DNA of 64,000 nucleotides from Thelonectria olida. Taxonomy: Eukaryota > Ascomycota > Sordariomycetes > Hypocreales > Nectriaceae. Location: contig JAGPYM010000004.1 of the NCBI GenBank assembly GCA_020736575.1, forward strand, positions 620,001-684,000, given 5' to 3'. Below are positions 21,801 to 33,344 of this stretch, piece after piece; within the stretch, counting starts at the first letter, position 1, and the number at the start of each line of letters is the position of its first letter. Made by a program: the position numbers and the translations under genes. The notes under the pieces are model-generated. The model was not told the DNA's origin, did no database searches, and was given only the letters and a program-made list of their open reading frames with translations.

Positions 21801-24800
21801 GTTTTGAGTGTCACCTCTCGTTGCCACTTCTGAGTCGCCTAAACATGCTGCCGGTTTGATTGGCAAGTTGCTTGTTTGAGCAGTGGGTTTGTGGACAGGT
21901 GTAAGGGGCGTGGTTGAAGAGAAGAATCTGTTGGGTCCTCCCGACGATGCTGCTGGAGCGGGAGGAGGAGGTCCGTCCGCGAGCCCAGGCTGTCGGGAAA
22001 AGACCGCCAGAGTGGGCTGTTTGCCACGAAAGTATGCAAATCGAAGGCGCAGTCGGTTTTTTTTGAGAGAGGCACTCAAATCATATTAGCGAAAGCTCCG
22101 AGGAAAGCAAGCGACATTTGGGAATTATTGACCCAAAGCAATTGATTCGGATTGCGGAGTTAAGAAAACCAGGGCTTCGGACAAAGCATACTACGTAGCA
22201 TGGAGTACGTAGTGTTTCTGCTAACGGGTGCAAGCCGATGAACCCTCAGGGGGAGCGACATTGGCGAGCAGGGCCAGCAACGGCTGCTCAGATAAGCTTG
22301 GGTATGTATCGTCGAGAGGAGAGCATCAAGCGGGCAGTTGCTCCGTCGGTAGGTAACTTGGTAGCGGAGTGTAGCGAACCGTAAATTGATTGATACCAAA
22401 AATGGGGGGAGATTTTAGTGAAGTCGATTCGTGCGCGACTCCACTGCGACGTGTGGGTTTCGCGGGAGGTTCCAACTCTCCGGAGCGACGTGGCGAGGGA
22501 ATGCTTGATTGCCAGGATGCAGGTTGCGGGATGCAGGTTGAGGAACTGGGTGCAGATAGGAGGGGGGTGTGCGGGGTGTGCTGGTGTGTTCGCTGTGACC
22601 GTGGACAGTGCCCTTAGCACTGTATTTTACCACGCCTGCAGTTGCCCAGAAGCGGAGAGTGAGGTGGCCTGGGAGAAACATGCCCGACCAAACCTGCACC
22701 CATCGAACAAGCCAAACCCGACGACCGGGATGAGAAGCACGAAAGGCCACTATCCCACAATAACGTGCCACTCACGCTACAACATACGAAGCATGCCGCC
22801 TAAGTAAGGTCGGATTCGCGAACAAGTGCTCAACAGCCAATGAAGATGCATCAGGGCAGGCAAGCAAGCCACTCGCCTCGAAACCGAGGCTCCAGAACTC
22901 CCGCCTCAAAACCAGATACCCCATAGTATCCGAAAGCTCTCAACGCCAGATTCCGGATCATTGGAATCATGGCACCCTACGAGTACGAGTCGAGTCGACT
23001 TGCCCGCCTCGGGGGCGCCGTGTTGGCAACGCTTCTTATGGCCACCATCTAGACGCCCGAGTGGTCACGCTGCAAGCCCGGCATTGCCTAGGACAGGAGT
23101 GGAGAGAAAGAGGGAGGAAGAAGGTCAAGTCGCTCGAACAACCGAATTGCAACAGGGCAACTATGGTACTTGTTGCAGCCATTGACTCCCATATCCTATT
23201 TCCGTGTGTATGAATATCCGATTATTTTCGGGCGGCCGTCGAGGTCACTTCTTCCCAGCATTTTGGGGCCCAAGACCTAACGTCAGGTCTTCAACTCTCC
23301 ATTCCGGCTTTTGAACAGGCTCTTGCTTCCATTCCCAGGAACAGCACCGCGCAGGTTCCACTGCGCCACCACACCCCTCCTGTCCCAGCGAGAAACAGGG
23401 AGCGGCGACCCAAAGCAGGGTGCAGCTCGGGGGAATCTGGTCACAGTGTGCTGACAGGGGCTCACCTCGGTCCATTGGCCCTCTCTGGCTGCAGGTTTGG
23501 AACGCAGCGGCAGGGCCAGTGGCTCCCACTGGAGACTGGAGTTGCAAAGTTGCAATTGGCGCCGAAGCCTCGGGAGCGTTCGTGGCCATGATCTCACTCC
23601 CGCGCTCGCTTCTCCGAGGGTTCCAGCGATTCCGAGAACCACTCCATGAGGTTGTAGCACGACACACTGACAGAAACCTTAGACCTCTTATACTTCCGGC
23701 TTCATCTAACCCCAACCACGGACCGGAAGCATATTTTGAGTCTGGTGTATGGTCCACAATCTTCCCGCTATCCACCGCTTCTTTAGGGAAGTTGGAATCT
23801 CAAGATACCACGGAAGTTGGAACCGATGGTAGACCTTCGCCCACTTGTTTCTCTTCCCATGGTTGCTCACAGGGATCCCTCGCCGCGAACGGGACCCACG
23901 CCTCCTTTCTTCCCCCCTTGGAGGCCATGGAGCTTCCTCAAAGGTAAAAGAGAACAATTCATGGACCAGAGATTCGCTCCAGGGAGGCGATGACAAAAGC
24001 AGAAGAGGGCATGGCAAGTGACACAAGGCCAGGACGAAACTGGAAAGCAGGCGGCAACAACAACAGCGCTGCTTCACACCAGCGGATCGCCGGCGCACTC
24101 TCTCACACACACACCCGACCGTGCTCCAACGACGCCTTTCCTTTCCCATCCCAGTGCCCGAGCTAGCTTTCGTAACCCCGGCCTAGCTCTGCCGGGTTTG
24201 CTGGGGGGTTGTCGCTCGCATCCCCAGTGCAGTCCCGCTTCGTCGTCCCGCAGCTCTTCCGCTGGGCCACTCTCGTACGGCTGTCACCGGGCCATGGAGT
24301 CCTGTCCTTCCTACCGACAGTCCCCCCTGCGATTCGTTCCACACCCCCCCTCTGTTGTCGTCCGGCGTTGTCTGGGCTCCTTGGCACTGGAGTCGGTGCG
24401 CTGGGACTGGCCTGTCGACGGACTGTTCGTGATAGCGCCGGGCCGCTGGGTTTCCACTAATACCACCACGCTGGGCTCACCCACACAATTTGTCTTCATA
24501 GTGCAGAGTTAGTCCCCACGGGCGCTGCACAGTGCTTTCTCGACTGGCCAACTGCAGCCGTTTGCACCACCGACTAAAGTCGACCCTGTCCGCTCCTCGC
24601 TCAGCTCGCTTGTTCTCGTTCTCTTCTTCTCCCCCTACTCCTCCGCTGTTCGACCCGTCCTATTTACTCCCTCTCAACCCTCGATTCTCTTGTGTAGGGT
24701 TGAACACGAAACACCACACCCAAAGTTCATCACCGGCTCGTCCATTGGGCCTTCGCCTTTGCCTGGTTATCATCTACATCGTCGAGTGCGGCTTCCGCTC

Positions 24801-25051
24801 GACCTGTCACGCCGTTGTCGAATCAGATCATTGCCCAGCCGTCGCTGGCCCACTATCGTAGTTCACTTCGACCGGCCACCTGCATTCGCCCTACCGAATT
24901 CGAATTATCCCATGTGGTAAAAGGATTTGTTTGTTACATCATACTCGCCAATTAGAGAGAGTCTAGGTTTTTCATCTGCCTTGCTCTTTCATCCCCAGCT
25001 CCGTCAACTGAACGTCACTCCCGAAATCCAGCAACCAACCCAACCGCCACC
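15882..25051. other. About 9.2 kb with no supportable protein gene
   Basis: This lies upstream of both flanking genes: the F-box gene leaves to the left, the zinc-ribbon gene to the right. Frames are short (longest about 176 codons, minus 23245-23775), overlap in all frames and show no domain or splice-linked continuation I could recognise. Base composition is ordinary rather than AT-rich, so it is not a RIP-degraded block. The last 1.1 kb (about 23.9-25.05 kb) is pyrimidine-rich and probably the promoter and 5' leader of the zinc-ribbon gene. A small hairpin lies at 22190-22213. Confidence 0.5.
22190..22213. repeat. Inverted repeat, 8-bp perfect arms, 8-base loop
   Basis: ACTACGTA at 22190-22197 is the exact reverse complement of TACGTAGT at 22206-22213. 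It lies in the gene-free stretch and its function is unknown. Confidence 0.6.
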
Positions 25052-26274
25052 ATGAGCTCGTCTGCACCCGGAGGGGCCTCCGTGCCCAAGGAAGAGAAGA
25101 AGGAGAAGGGTATTGCCAGAGTTTTGACCCGCGTCAAGACTGTTCTCAAGCGAGAGGGTTCTTCGTCCTCCTCCAAGCGCCTGTCGTCCATGGTTCCTAG
25201 CAAAAGCACCACGGCTCCCAAGGCTGAGACAAGCACCAAGACGTATGTAATTGCTCTCATGACTCCAGCTTTCACCTCTTTTCATTGTCCTGTCAACTCG
25301 AACCTTTGCAAACTGAAACTGAGGACCACTAAAGCTAACCCACTCACAGCGAACCTGTCCCCGCACCCAAGGCCACCAAGGCCACCAAGGCCGCTGAGGC
25401 TCTCACCAAGTATGAGGGCATGGAAGGCGTCTCGAAGCTCACCCGCCACCAGCTTTTTGAGGAGCGTGCCAAGAAATTGGGTGAGCGTTACGGCCTCGAC
25501 ATCAAGCTTTCCGAGCTGCAAACTGGATCTCCCAACGACACGGTTCTTCGCATGGATAAGCCCATCCGCATGCGCGTTCGACGAACCTGCCACAGATGCA
25601 ATGCTACCTTTACATCCGCCAAGGAATGTCCCAACTGCCAGCACGCCCGTTGCACCAAGTGCACCCGATACCCTCCCAAGCGCACCGAGGCCGAGATCAT
25701 CGCCAGCCGTGAGAAGCGAGCCGCCATCATCAAGGCTAACAAGGAGAACGCCCCCATCATCCCCGATTACACCTACGCATTCGAGAAGAAGCAGATTGTT
25801 CTTACCCGACCTAGCAAGACCGGTGGCCAAGATCTGGTTCACAAGAAGCCCCGTCAACGTGTCCGACGAACTTGCCATGAATGCCAGACTCTTTTCCTCT
25901 CCGGTAACAAAACATGCGGCAAATGCGGACATATTCGTTGCACAGACTGCCCTCGAGACCCGTAAGTCCCTTTTCCATTTCATCTGTTTCCCTTGAGGCC
26001 TTTTATTAATTACTCCAACAGACCCAAGAAAGACAAGTACCCTTATGGCTATCCTGGAGACGAATTTGGGCCGAGCAGTATACCTCACTATGAGTGCAAG
26101 AACTGTAAGACGATCTTCCCAACCGGTGCCGAACACGGAACCAAGTGCAACAATTGCGAGTTGGAAAAGTCAGACGAATCTCCCCGAGTCTTACCTCGCA
26201 AGGTGGAGCCAGGACCCGACCCGGCTATAGTTGCGAGGCTGCAAGCCCGACTCGAATCTCTCAAAATTGCATAG
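25052..26274 (+). CDS. Conserved fungal protein with three zinc-ribbon-like CxxC modules
   Basis: Three exons: 25052-25242, 25350-25961 and 26022-26274; predicted 351 residues. The N-terminus is basic and Ser-rich (KEEKKEKGIARVLTRVKTVLK). Three similar cysteine modules follow. Two have the form RRTCHxC...C-x2-C-x2-xRCTxC, at about residues 135-165 and 235-265. A third (HYECKNCKTIF...CNNCE) lies in the last exon near residue 305. The paired CxxC spacing suggests tetrahedral zinc sites. A basic segment containing ASREKRAAIIKANKENAP separates the first two modules. There is no signal peptide or membrane span, so it is probably soluble and may bind nucleic acid or protein. I recognise it as a conserved ascomycete type but cannot name a function. 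The coding frame is firm because modules join cleanly across both introns. Confidence 0.85.
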
Positions 26275-28103
26275 CGCCTGTAATGAGCATGGCTCAAGAG
26301 GAGCGAATTCGGTGTTTTAGCGGGGAGTCAGGGGACGAGGAGCGAAGCGGTTGATTTCCTTGATTTTTTTTTCCCTATCATCACGTCGCAACGGCGAGTG
26401 GGAGGTGGTTTCTGGGAGATTTATGGCCCATCCCGATGAGTCGAAGAATTGTCCATCATCAAACGCAGTTCTCTTTCCCTTTGTTCAACCATCTATCCTG
26501 TTGCATGGAGCACCCGTCCTTGAGTTTGATAATACCTACGCACATACCGATATGACACGTTTGAGACGAGCATCACATCGCAACACGAAAACACTTGATT
26601 CCCATGAGATGAAGGGTAGAGTCCCTTCTCTTTTCATTCATACGACATGACGAGGTGGATTTTCGAGCGCCTATCTTCATCACGCCTTTGCATATACCGG
26701 TCATTTACTACGCATTGCTTTCCGACGAAGAATACTATGTCATCTTGGGCTAAGAGGACAAGCAGGGGGCTTGTGGGAACGGTAGAGGTGATGCCATGGA
26801 GCGACAGATGGTTACGTTAGTGGTGTTGAAGCTGTGTATAGACGTCAGAGGGACAAGAAAGAAGTGGTAACTGACCTGGGGTTTTGGATGCCATGCAAGC
26901 GGGCAATTTGGTTGATGGATGGCAACGACAGCAAGAAGCCGTGCTTTTTCCTTCTTGGTGTCAAAGTCTCTGAGACGCTGTCTCGCACTCTCTGATCATG
27001 AACCAGACGTCAAAATTAACGAATACACTACTGCCCTATCTAGGGGGACGAACTCCACGCATCTCTATCTCTGTCTCTGCCCTGTGCTCCAATCTCATCT
27101 GTGTTGACCCATCCTCCGTTGCGAACCAGTCATTTACAGCCTCCGATTACGTTTGATCGTCATTGTGAATATCTTCCGAGACTCCGAAACTTACACTTGC
27201 ACATCTCGGCATCAGCCTGACCTGACACCAAGTCAGGTAAGCTTACCTGGTATTCGTAGTTAGGTTATCCATTCCCCTCCTTCGGCCCGTGTCCTCGGAT
27301 ATCTTCCCCATCCGAGCCACCGCTCACACCACGTTCAAGCCATCTCATCCAAGCCATCACGTCACCCCCGCACCGAGTTTCCTCTTTCCCCTGCGCGCAC
27401 ACCCCGTGGAGACCCGAGCTCCGAGACACAGAGAAACGTTAGCATTGCGTGCGCTATGTACATTCGCATGCATGTATGTAGGTATGTATGTCTCACTCGA
27501 GGGTGCCGAACAACGGAGGAAACGGCTCGGACACTCTTGGACCCTTGAGGGAAAATGCCGAATGCTGTCGTTGCTGTGAGGGCCTTTTGGTTTTTTCGAG
27601 GGCAGGGTTTGGTCGTGATGTTGCATCGAGAGGCGTTGCCAAGCTGTACCGTGGGAGCGGGGAAGAAGGTCTTCTTCGTCGTTGAGTGCATGCTTTTCCT
27701 GTCTGCGTGGGTTGATGAGACGCAGGATGTCTCATGTTTTCGCAAGGAGCGGTGAGCGCATCGGGATGCATGGGATGGTTTATCAGTCACATGGTGGTTG
27801 GATGATTGACCTGAACAGTGAGAGAGGGTTGAAACGAGGACGACTAGGACCGGCTGCGGTGCGGCAGAATAGACCGGATATGCACCTTTTCTGAAGGAGA
27901 GATGGTGCCCGTACGTGGCGCAAATGCTGCATGCTTTCCTGTCTCTTCTATCATAGTCAAGGAGCAGGGTCCCAACTGCATGGTTCTATGTGACACTCCT
28001 AATCCTTCGCTCCAACCAAACACGCGCTAATCCTTGCACCCACGGGGAGATGTTCTGCATGGGCACGTAAACGACGTCAAGCTCTGCTTGTGACTACTTC
28101 TAC
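26275..28103. other. Convergent 1.8-kb intergenic region
   Basis: It holds the 3' flanks of the zinc-ribbon gene and the Clr2 gene. A 16-bp palindrome with an overlapping hairpin lies at 27220-27249, and a short GTAT-rich run near 27470-27492. Frames here are short and motif-free. Confidence 0.5.
27220..27249. repeat. Overlapping hairpin and 16-bp perfect palindrome
   Basis: ACCTGAC (27220-27226) and GTCAGGT (27232-27238) form a 7-bp stem with a 5-base loop. The second arm is also part of the perfect palindrome CAGGTAAGCTTACCTG at 27234-27249. The two structures are mutually exclusive. Confidence 0.7.
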
Positions 28104-30082
28104 TCAACTCTGAGGGGGAGGAGCTGTTACTGCCGTTTCCTCCCTTACGTAGGGTTCCAGGGCAAATCTCGATTGGTGAGGTACTGAAGCGCCAAGGGCG
28201 TCTTTCCGGTTCAGTTTACGGCCGAGATACCTGCCGCCTCCATCCATTCTATTATTGAGATGAGCGTACAGCTCATCCGTTGCTCCCTGGGCAACAGCCT
28301 GTTGGAAGCCGTCTGGGTTGAGGATGGGCATGATTCGATGAATAGGGTAAAATCGACCTCTAATCGATTGCTCCTTAAACACCACGTTCTCCTTTACCAG
28401 AGCCCATCGACAACGCTTGCCGGGCGTGCTGGATTTGCGCCATTGAACTTCGTCTCTGAGGGCCACAGGCAGATTTTCCTCACTAACAACGTTTGGGGCA
28501 TCAACCTCACCATTAATGGGTTGATAGATGTGCCCGCGGAAGAAGACTTGGTTAGGGTAGTCTTTGTTAGTGAAGATGAATCGCAGACCAAGGACTCCTG
28601 TATCGGCAGGAACATTAAATTCGGCTGGAAGAGACCTCAGGCGAAGAGAGTCTCCGACTTCGATACGCTCCGCTCCGAAGAAACATCCATAGTACGTGAC
28701 ATTTTTCCCGTTTGATTCTTCAGTGTGTTGGGACCAGAGCGAGTATGAGTAGTCCACCTTGGCCGCAGCCATTTTTGAAGCATCCAGTGCGATCATTTCT
28801 CGCTTGTTGCCGTCATTGGCTGTTGCTCGGAATATGGCATCCCAAGAGATCTCATCAAATATCTTTTCCTTCAAGTCAGGGATAGAGACCGGGGGAACCG
28901 TGAAGGCGTGAAACGGGCGCAGGCTGCGATCTGTCTTGGTGACGGTTTGTTGAGGAACCAAGCCGTGTCCTATGGGCAAGAGTTCGTGATTTCCGTTAAC
29001 AGATGCAGCAATCGTGCCCAAACGCCAAGTCGTGCCATTCTGATACCAGACTAATTCGCCAGCGCGGAACAGAAGAGGTGATTTCAATACCCACGGCGTA
29101 GTCTGGGGCGGAGGCTGCTGTTGCGCCTGCTGATGTATCTGCTGTTGTGGCTGCGGTACCTGGACCTGCGGTTGTTGCTGTTGGGGCTGTCGTTGAGCTT
29201 GTAGCTGCGGGGGTTGCTGTTGAGCTTGCGCTTGAAGCTGAGGTTGGCCTTGAGGCTGCGATTGGGTTTGGAGGTGAGGTGTAGGTTGTGGTGAGGGCTG
29301 GACAGGAGTTGGGACTGGTGTTCTAGACTGCGCCATTGGCTGTGCTTGTTTTGGTAGAGGCACGGCACTGGCCACAGCGGGCGAGTTCTGCGCCGTTGCC
29401 ATGGGTGTTGTTGATTGCGAGAATGCTTGTCGCGGAGCTGCAGCAAGCGGTTTAGGTTGCTGCAGTCCCGGGATTTGAGGAAGCGGCACTGGAGTAACCT
29501 TTGGTTGTGCCTTGTCAGGCTTTTGTCCTTCGTGGGTAATGATGAAGCCGTCGTCGGAAGTGGTGCCTTTGATTGGAGTTCCCGAGTTGCAGTGGGCGCA
29601 GCAACAATCTCGGTAGTCCATGGACGCTGAGAGCAGCCAAATCATATGAACTGCGAACTCTTGCGGGCTCTTAAACAGCTTCGCCTTCATCGGGTAGCCT
29701 GAGACCCAGAGGTGTTTGGATTTCTCGTACAGCCAGTATCCATTTGGGAACTGCACATACCATGGGTTTCCTTCTATTGAGCTTGTCAGACTTTGGTATA
29801 GACACATTCACCCCAGATAAACTCACCATCGGGGTTTGGACATAGCTCTTGTTTCAACAGGATGCCCAACTTTACTCTCCACTCGACAAATCTGGGGTCA
29901 TCTTCCGCTAGTCGGACCATTTGCGGCTTCGTCCTCGGAATCTTGTCGATGGCAGCCACGTCCTTACCCGGCTTCTTTGTTGTGGAGGCTGGCGTGGTTG
30001 TCACTGGCCAATATCCTGGGCCAGTATCAGAGCCATCGCTTCTGGCTACCCGGACAACATCAAAATCCTTCATGTCAGCCAT
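28104..30082 (-). CDS. clr2: Clr2-type transcriptional silencing protein
   Basis: Two exons, 30082-29827 and 29773-28104, with a 53-bp intron that joins CPNPD to EGNPWYVQFP; predicted 641 residues. The first ~150 residues match the cryptic loci regulator 2 N-terminal region: NGYWLYEKSKHLW, then KSPQEFAVHMIWLL and the cysteine cluster DCCCAHC. A Gln/Pro-rich low-complexity linker (about residues 180-320) leads to a C-terminal Clr2 domain with GELVWYQNGTTWRLG, reminiscent of a chromatin-reader beta barrel, and CFFGAERIEVGDSLRL. In fission yeast Clr2 is a subunit of the SHREC complex, with Clr1, the deacetylase Clr3 and the remodeller Mit1, acting in heterochromatic silencing. The role here is inferred from the family; ascomycete homologues are little studied. 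Confidence 0.8.
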
Positions 30083-30758
30083 TTTTGAACTAGGCCGGGT
30101 GAGATGCCTGCGGCTACTGGGTGAAAGTCGAGTTTTTGGTGTTGATTGAGAGAGCAGGAATTGCGCAAGGGGTTCTCTGAAGGTCCTGGCTCGGTGTGGA
30201 GCTCAGTCGCGTACCAAGGTGTCTCTTTGTGTCGATTGCACCGCTCCAAGCATCGAGATAAACTCCTTCGGCTCGAAAATGGAAAAACGACCGTGTCGCT
30301 CGGTCTTTATGTGTGACTTTGCTGTTTGTATGGGCCGGTGCGACCGCCAGGCTCCGTCTTTGACCCAACCTCCTGGCTTGGGGGTTGGCGCGCCACGCTG
30401 GAGTGAGCTTTCAATCCAGGCGTCGATGAGCTGCTGATCGGGACAGAGTACAGAAAAAGTCGATCTCAGTCGCTGCGTGAGATATTGTTGAAAGAATACC
30501 AGTTGGTTGGAGCACGAATATCAGATTAATGGATAAATTCCGAAGCTGTCTTGACTTTGACCGTTTGAATAAGGGACGTGTCGGGATTGAAGTCGTTGCA
30601 GGCCAATCACAGTCTCACATGAGAGAAATGATTAGCTGAGTCAGCAGCCGAAATCATGGCAAAAGTCGCCTACCCTGGACATGGCCACCTACACCATTTG
30701 ACAAAGACAGACACAAATGACTTGAGTCCACGGTATTAATTATGTTAGGAATTTCAAA
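30083..30758. other. Upstream region of the Clr2 gene
   Basis: Between the Clr2 start and the 3' end of the seven-span gene, both on the minus strand. No gene, RNA or repeat was recognised. Confidence 0.5.
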
Positions 30759-32239
30759 CTATCGTAATATTTGGTGAGTGGTTGAAACGTTGATCCTTTT
30801 TTCATCACCGTAAAACCCTCCACCTACAACATGTCGGGAGGACTCCTCCAATATAGGCACGTTGTCGTCTTCTCTGCGTCCGTTGCTTGAACAGGACGCC
30901 ATCGTCCCCAATCTAACACTATCCACACCATTATGGCCAAGTTCACTCCTCGGTCCGTAATAGTGTACTTCCTGCGATCTTGAACCTTGACCGGGGCCTG
31001 TATCATCTGAGCTCTTCGGTGTGCGACGGTCCCCCCTACTGTTCAAACACTTTGGAACAAATGCGTTCCACATGTACTCTCGGAAAGGTCGCGTAGTCCC
31101 AAAGACAAGGAAAGTCACCAGAGGTGGAGTGGCCCCTGGAACGAAGAAGACGAAATCAGACTTGGCTTGACGGCCACTCAAGTCGGCAGTTTTGCTGAGA
31201 TTGTCGCGATTATTTCGACCCTGGGCCGTAACCTCAGTTACAATCGTTACGAGTTGAAATATCCTGTGTTTTCAAGAGGTAAGAAAACTGCCCAGAGCGT
31301 GAAAGTTCCAAGTGAGCTCACCCTAAAGCAACGAACCCGACTCCAAGTCGCAGAATAAGCCACCTGTCGTAGATCCTTTGGCGACGTTGACTGCCTACCG
31401 TAGCAGAAACCCTAGAATGGGAACGAGCCCCGTCCTTTCCCGACGATTTTCCGTATCGAAACTTGAAAGAAAGGAGGGCGTGTCTGGTGTAAATGTATCG
31501 GCCGAGGATTGACAAGAGCATAGTGGCACCGCCGACGAGCCCAACTGTCACTGTCACAGTGTTAGTGCATTCTTTCACATGTACCCGACCAACACGTACT
31601 GGAGGTGTTTGCAATGACGAAGAATGCGACGGCATTGTTTTGAAGAGCCTTGACCTGTAGTAGGCAGATCATGAGGATGGGGAAGAGAACGGCACACAAC
31701 TTGGCCATGAGATTTGAGTATCGGAGTGTGTTGACCAAAGCGCGAAGCTGAAAAATAGACTGAAGTAAAACCGCGGACCAGAAGAAGATGAGCAACGCCT
31801 CAATACCATAGCATGTAAACTCTGTGGGCATCCGTTAGTATCACTCAACCATCCCCGAGTAGTAAAACATACGGATGTAGAAGAGAGCTAGATCGAGGCC
31901 GACGGAATTTCCAGCAAGCGCAAGCTCGGGATTTCCGATGTTTTCGGTGGTGTGACGGTGTTGTTCCAGCTTGATATCCCTCCACCTCACTATGGTATGG
32001 ATCTGCTGGGCGATGGAAGCTAGGGCGCCTATCGTTGTGAAGACAGTCAAGTGGGAGACATCTAAAGGTGATTAACGCTCAATCAAGTGACATATTGAGT
32101 GATGCTACTTACAACTCGTTCCCTCATGATGAGCCCAGACGAGCCATGCTGTGAGGAGACCCAGGCTCAGGCTAAAGACTGAGTAGACGAGGACACCTAT
32201 TGCTAAACCCACGGCATCCGAGGGAAGTTGGGATGTCAT
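30759..32239 (-). CDS. Seven-transmembrane-span fungal membrane protein of unknown function
   Basis: Five exons: 32239-32113, 32061-31873, 31821-31600, 31550-31322 and 31263-30759. The four introns are 49-58 bp; all join in frame, giving 423 residues. About seven hydrophobic spans are visible, including AVGLAIGVLVYSVFSLSLG, YVSHLTVFTTIGALASIA, ALLIFFWSAVLLQSIF, LCAVLFPILMICLL, GLVGGATMLLSILG, LRLGVGFVALGIFQLV and PGATPPLVTFLVFGTT. A ~110-residue polar cytoplasmic tail follows. The layout is receptor-like, but no PTH11 CFEM domain or known GPCR motif is seen. I believe related proteins occur widely in ascomycetes, but I know no assigned function. The fourth acceptor has an in-frame alternative six bases downstream. 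None of the exons is convincing alone; the spliced product is. Confidence 0.75.
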
Positions 32240-33344
32240 CGGTCATGTAAATCGAGGTGGTTTAAACAGATGCTCTAACTCGCCAACTAGACATTTCACG
32301 AGAAGGAGCAAAAGAGAACAAATGCAACATTGATATAACGATGGACGATCTAAAGGGATGAACTCGTGTGAATCACAGCCCCCAGATCGATAAACATCCA
32401 CAGGCCATGTGCTTTAACCAAGAGACCCGACTGTCCGGGCCCCCCTTGCATGGGATCCTCAGAGCATGATGATTGCTGCGAGATTCGCGAGTCAGGCCAG
32501 CTGAGAATCCTGCACTGGTGGAGTTGGACCCACGACACGGGAATATGTACGAATATGTGAAGCTCGAATGAAGCTATGGTGGAACTTTGGAGGGCACACC
32601 TGAAGCACGTTGATGCATTTCGGCACCAATGGGCGCAGGACGGGTTCGAAGAAGGCATCCACGGGTATCTACCCGGCGCCACTGTACTGATGCAGCATGG
32701 CATCTCCGAGATTAGCGCTGCAGAAGAGACAAAAGGTCGAGCAGACTCCAGACTTGCAGGTAGAAGTGCCTCTGGGAAACGGTGGCGGGCTGAACGGCCC
32801 GACTCAATGGAATGTTTCACGATCTCCTCCGAACGAACTGAAGCCTCGTCATCTGGCAATGCGACAGAGGCTCCACTAAATGTTTCATCACCGGCAATAG
32901 TTGAGTCATGGCGTCGGGCTCAATGTCCAAAAGCATAGCAGCAAAGCGAGCCCAGTTCGTTTTGTGGGAGATTCTCGGAATTCGAGCAGATGGGACTGGG
33001 GTGTCCAATCATAAGATTCGATGAGATCTCAGACAGCGCTCAATGAAACTGCGGCTGATGGAGGGAGTGCCAGTGCTCAGATTAATGAGTTTTCTGAGTG
33101 GAGTTATCATGGATGATGAATTGATACTAGACTCTTGAGCCACAACTGAAATGGGCACCGCCACAAATTCTAAATTCCGCTGCTGAAAACTGCCAACGCG
33201 TCTGGGCGCGTCTTCCGTCGTGGGGTCTGCCACATGCATGCACAATTCTACGAAGCACGTATTCGTAATTCTTCCCGGCTGCGTGAACTCGTCCGCTTTG
33301 GGCTCCCCGCCCAATTCGCATCTCCAAGCACCCTCGCGACCGCC
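32240..33344. other. Divergent promoter region, 1.1 kb
   Basis: Between the seven-span gene (minus) and NSE1 (plus). The overlapping frames at 32350-33008 lack motifs and conflict with one another. No RNA gene or repeat was recognised. Confidence 0.5.

Noticed and set aside
23245..23775. 176-codon minus-strand frame in the gene-free block
   Set aside because: No domain or signal; overlapping frames of similar length exist on both strands, so it is not better than chance.
25282..26136. 284-codon minus-strand frame and 314-codon plus-strand frame over the zinc-ribbon gene
   Set aside because: Both are shadow frames; the spliced plus-strand zinc-ribbon product carries the conserved cysteine modules.
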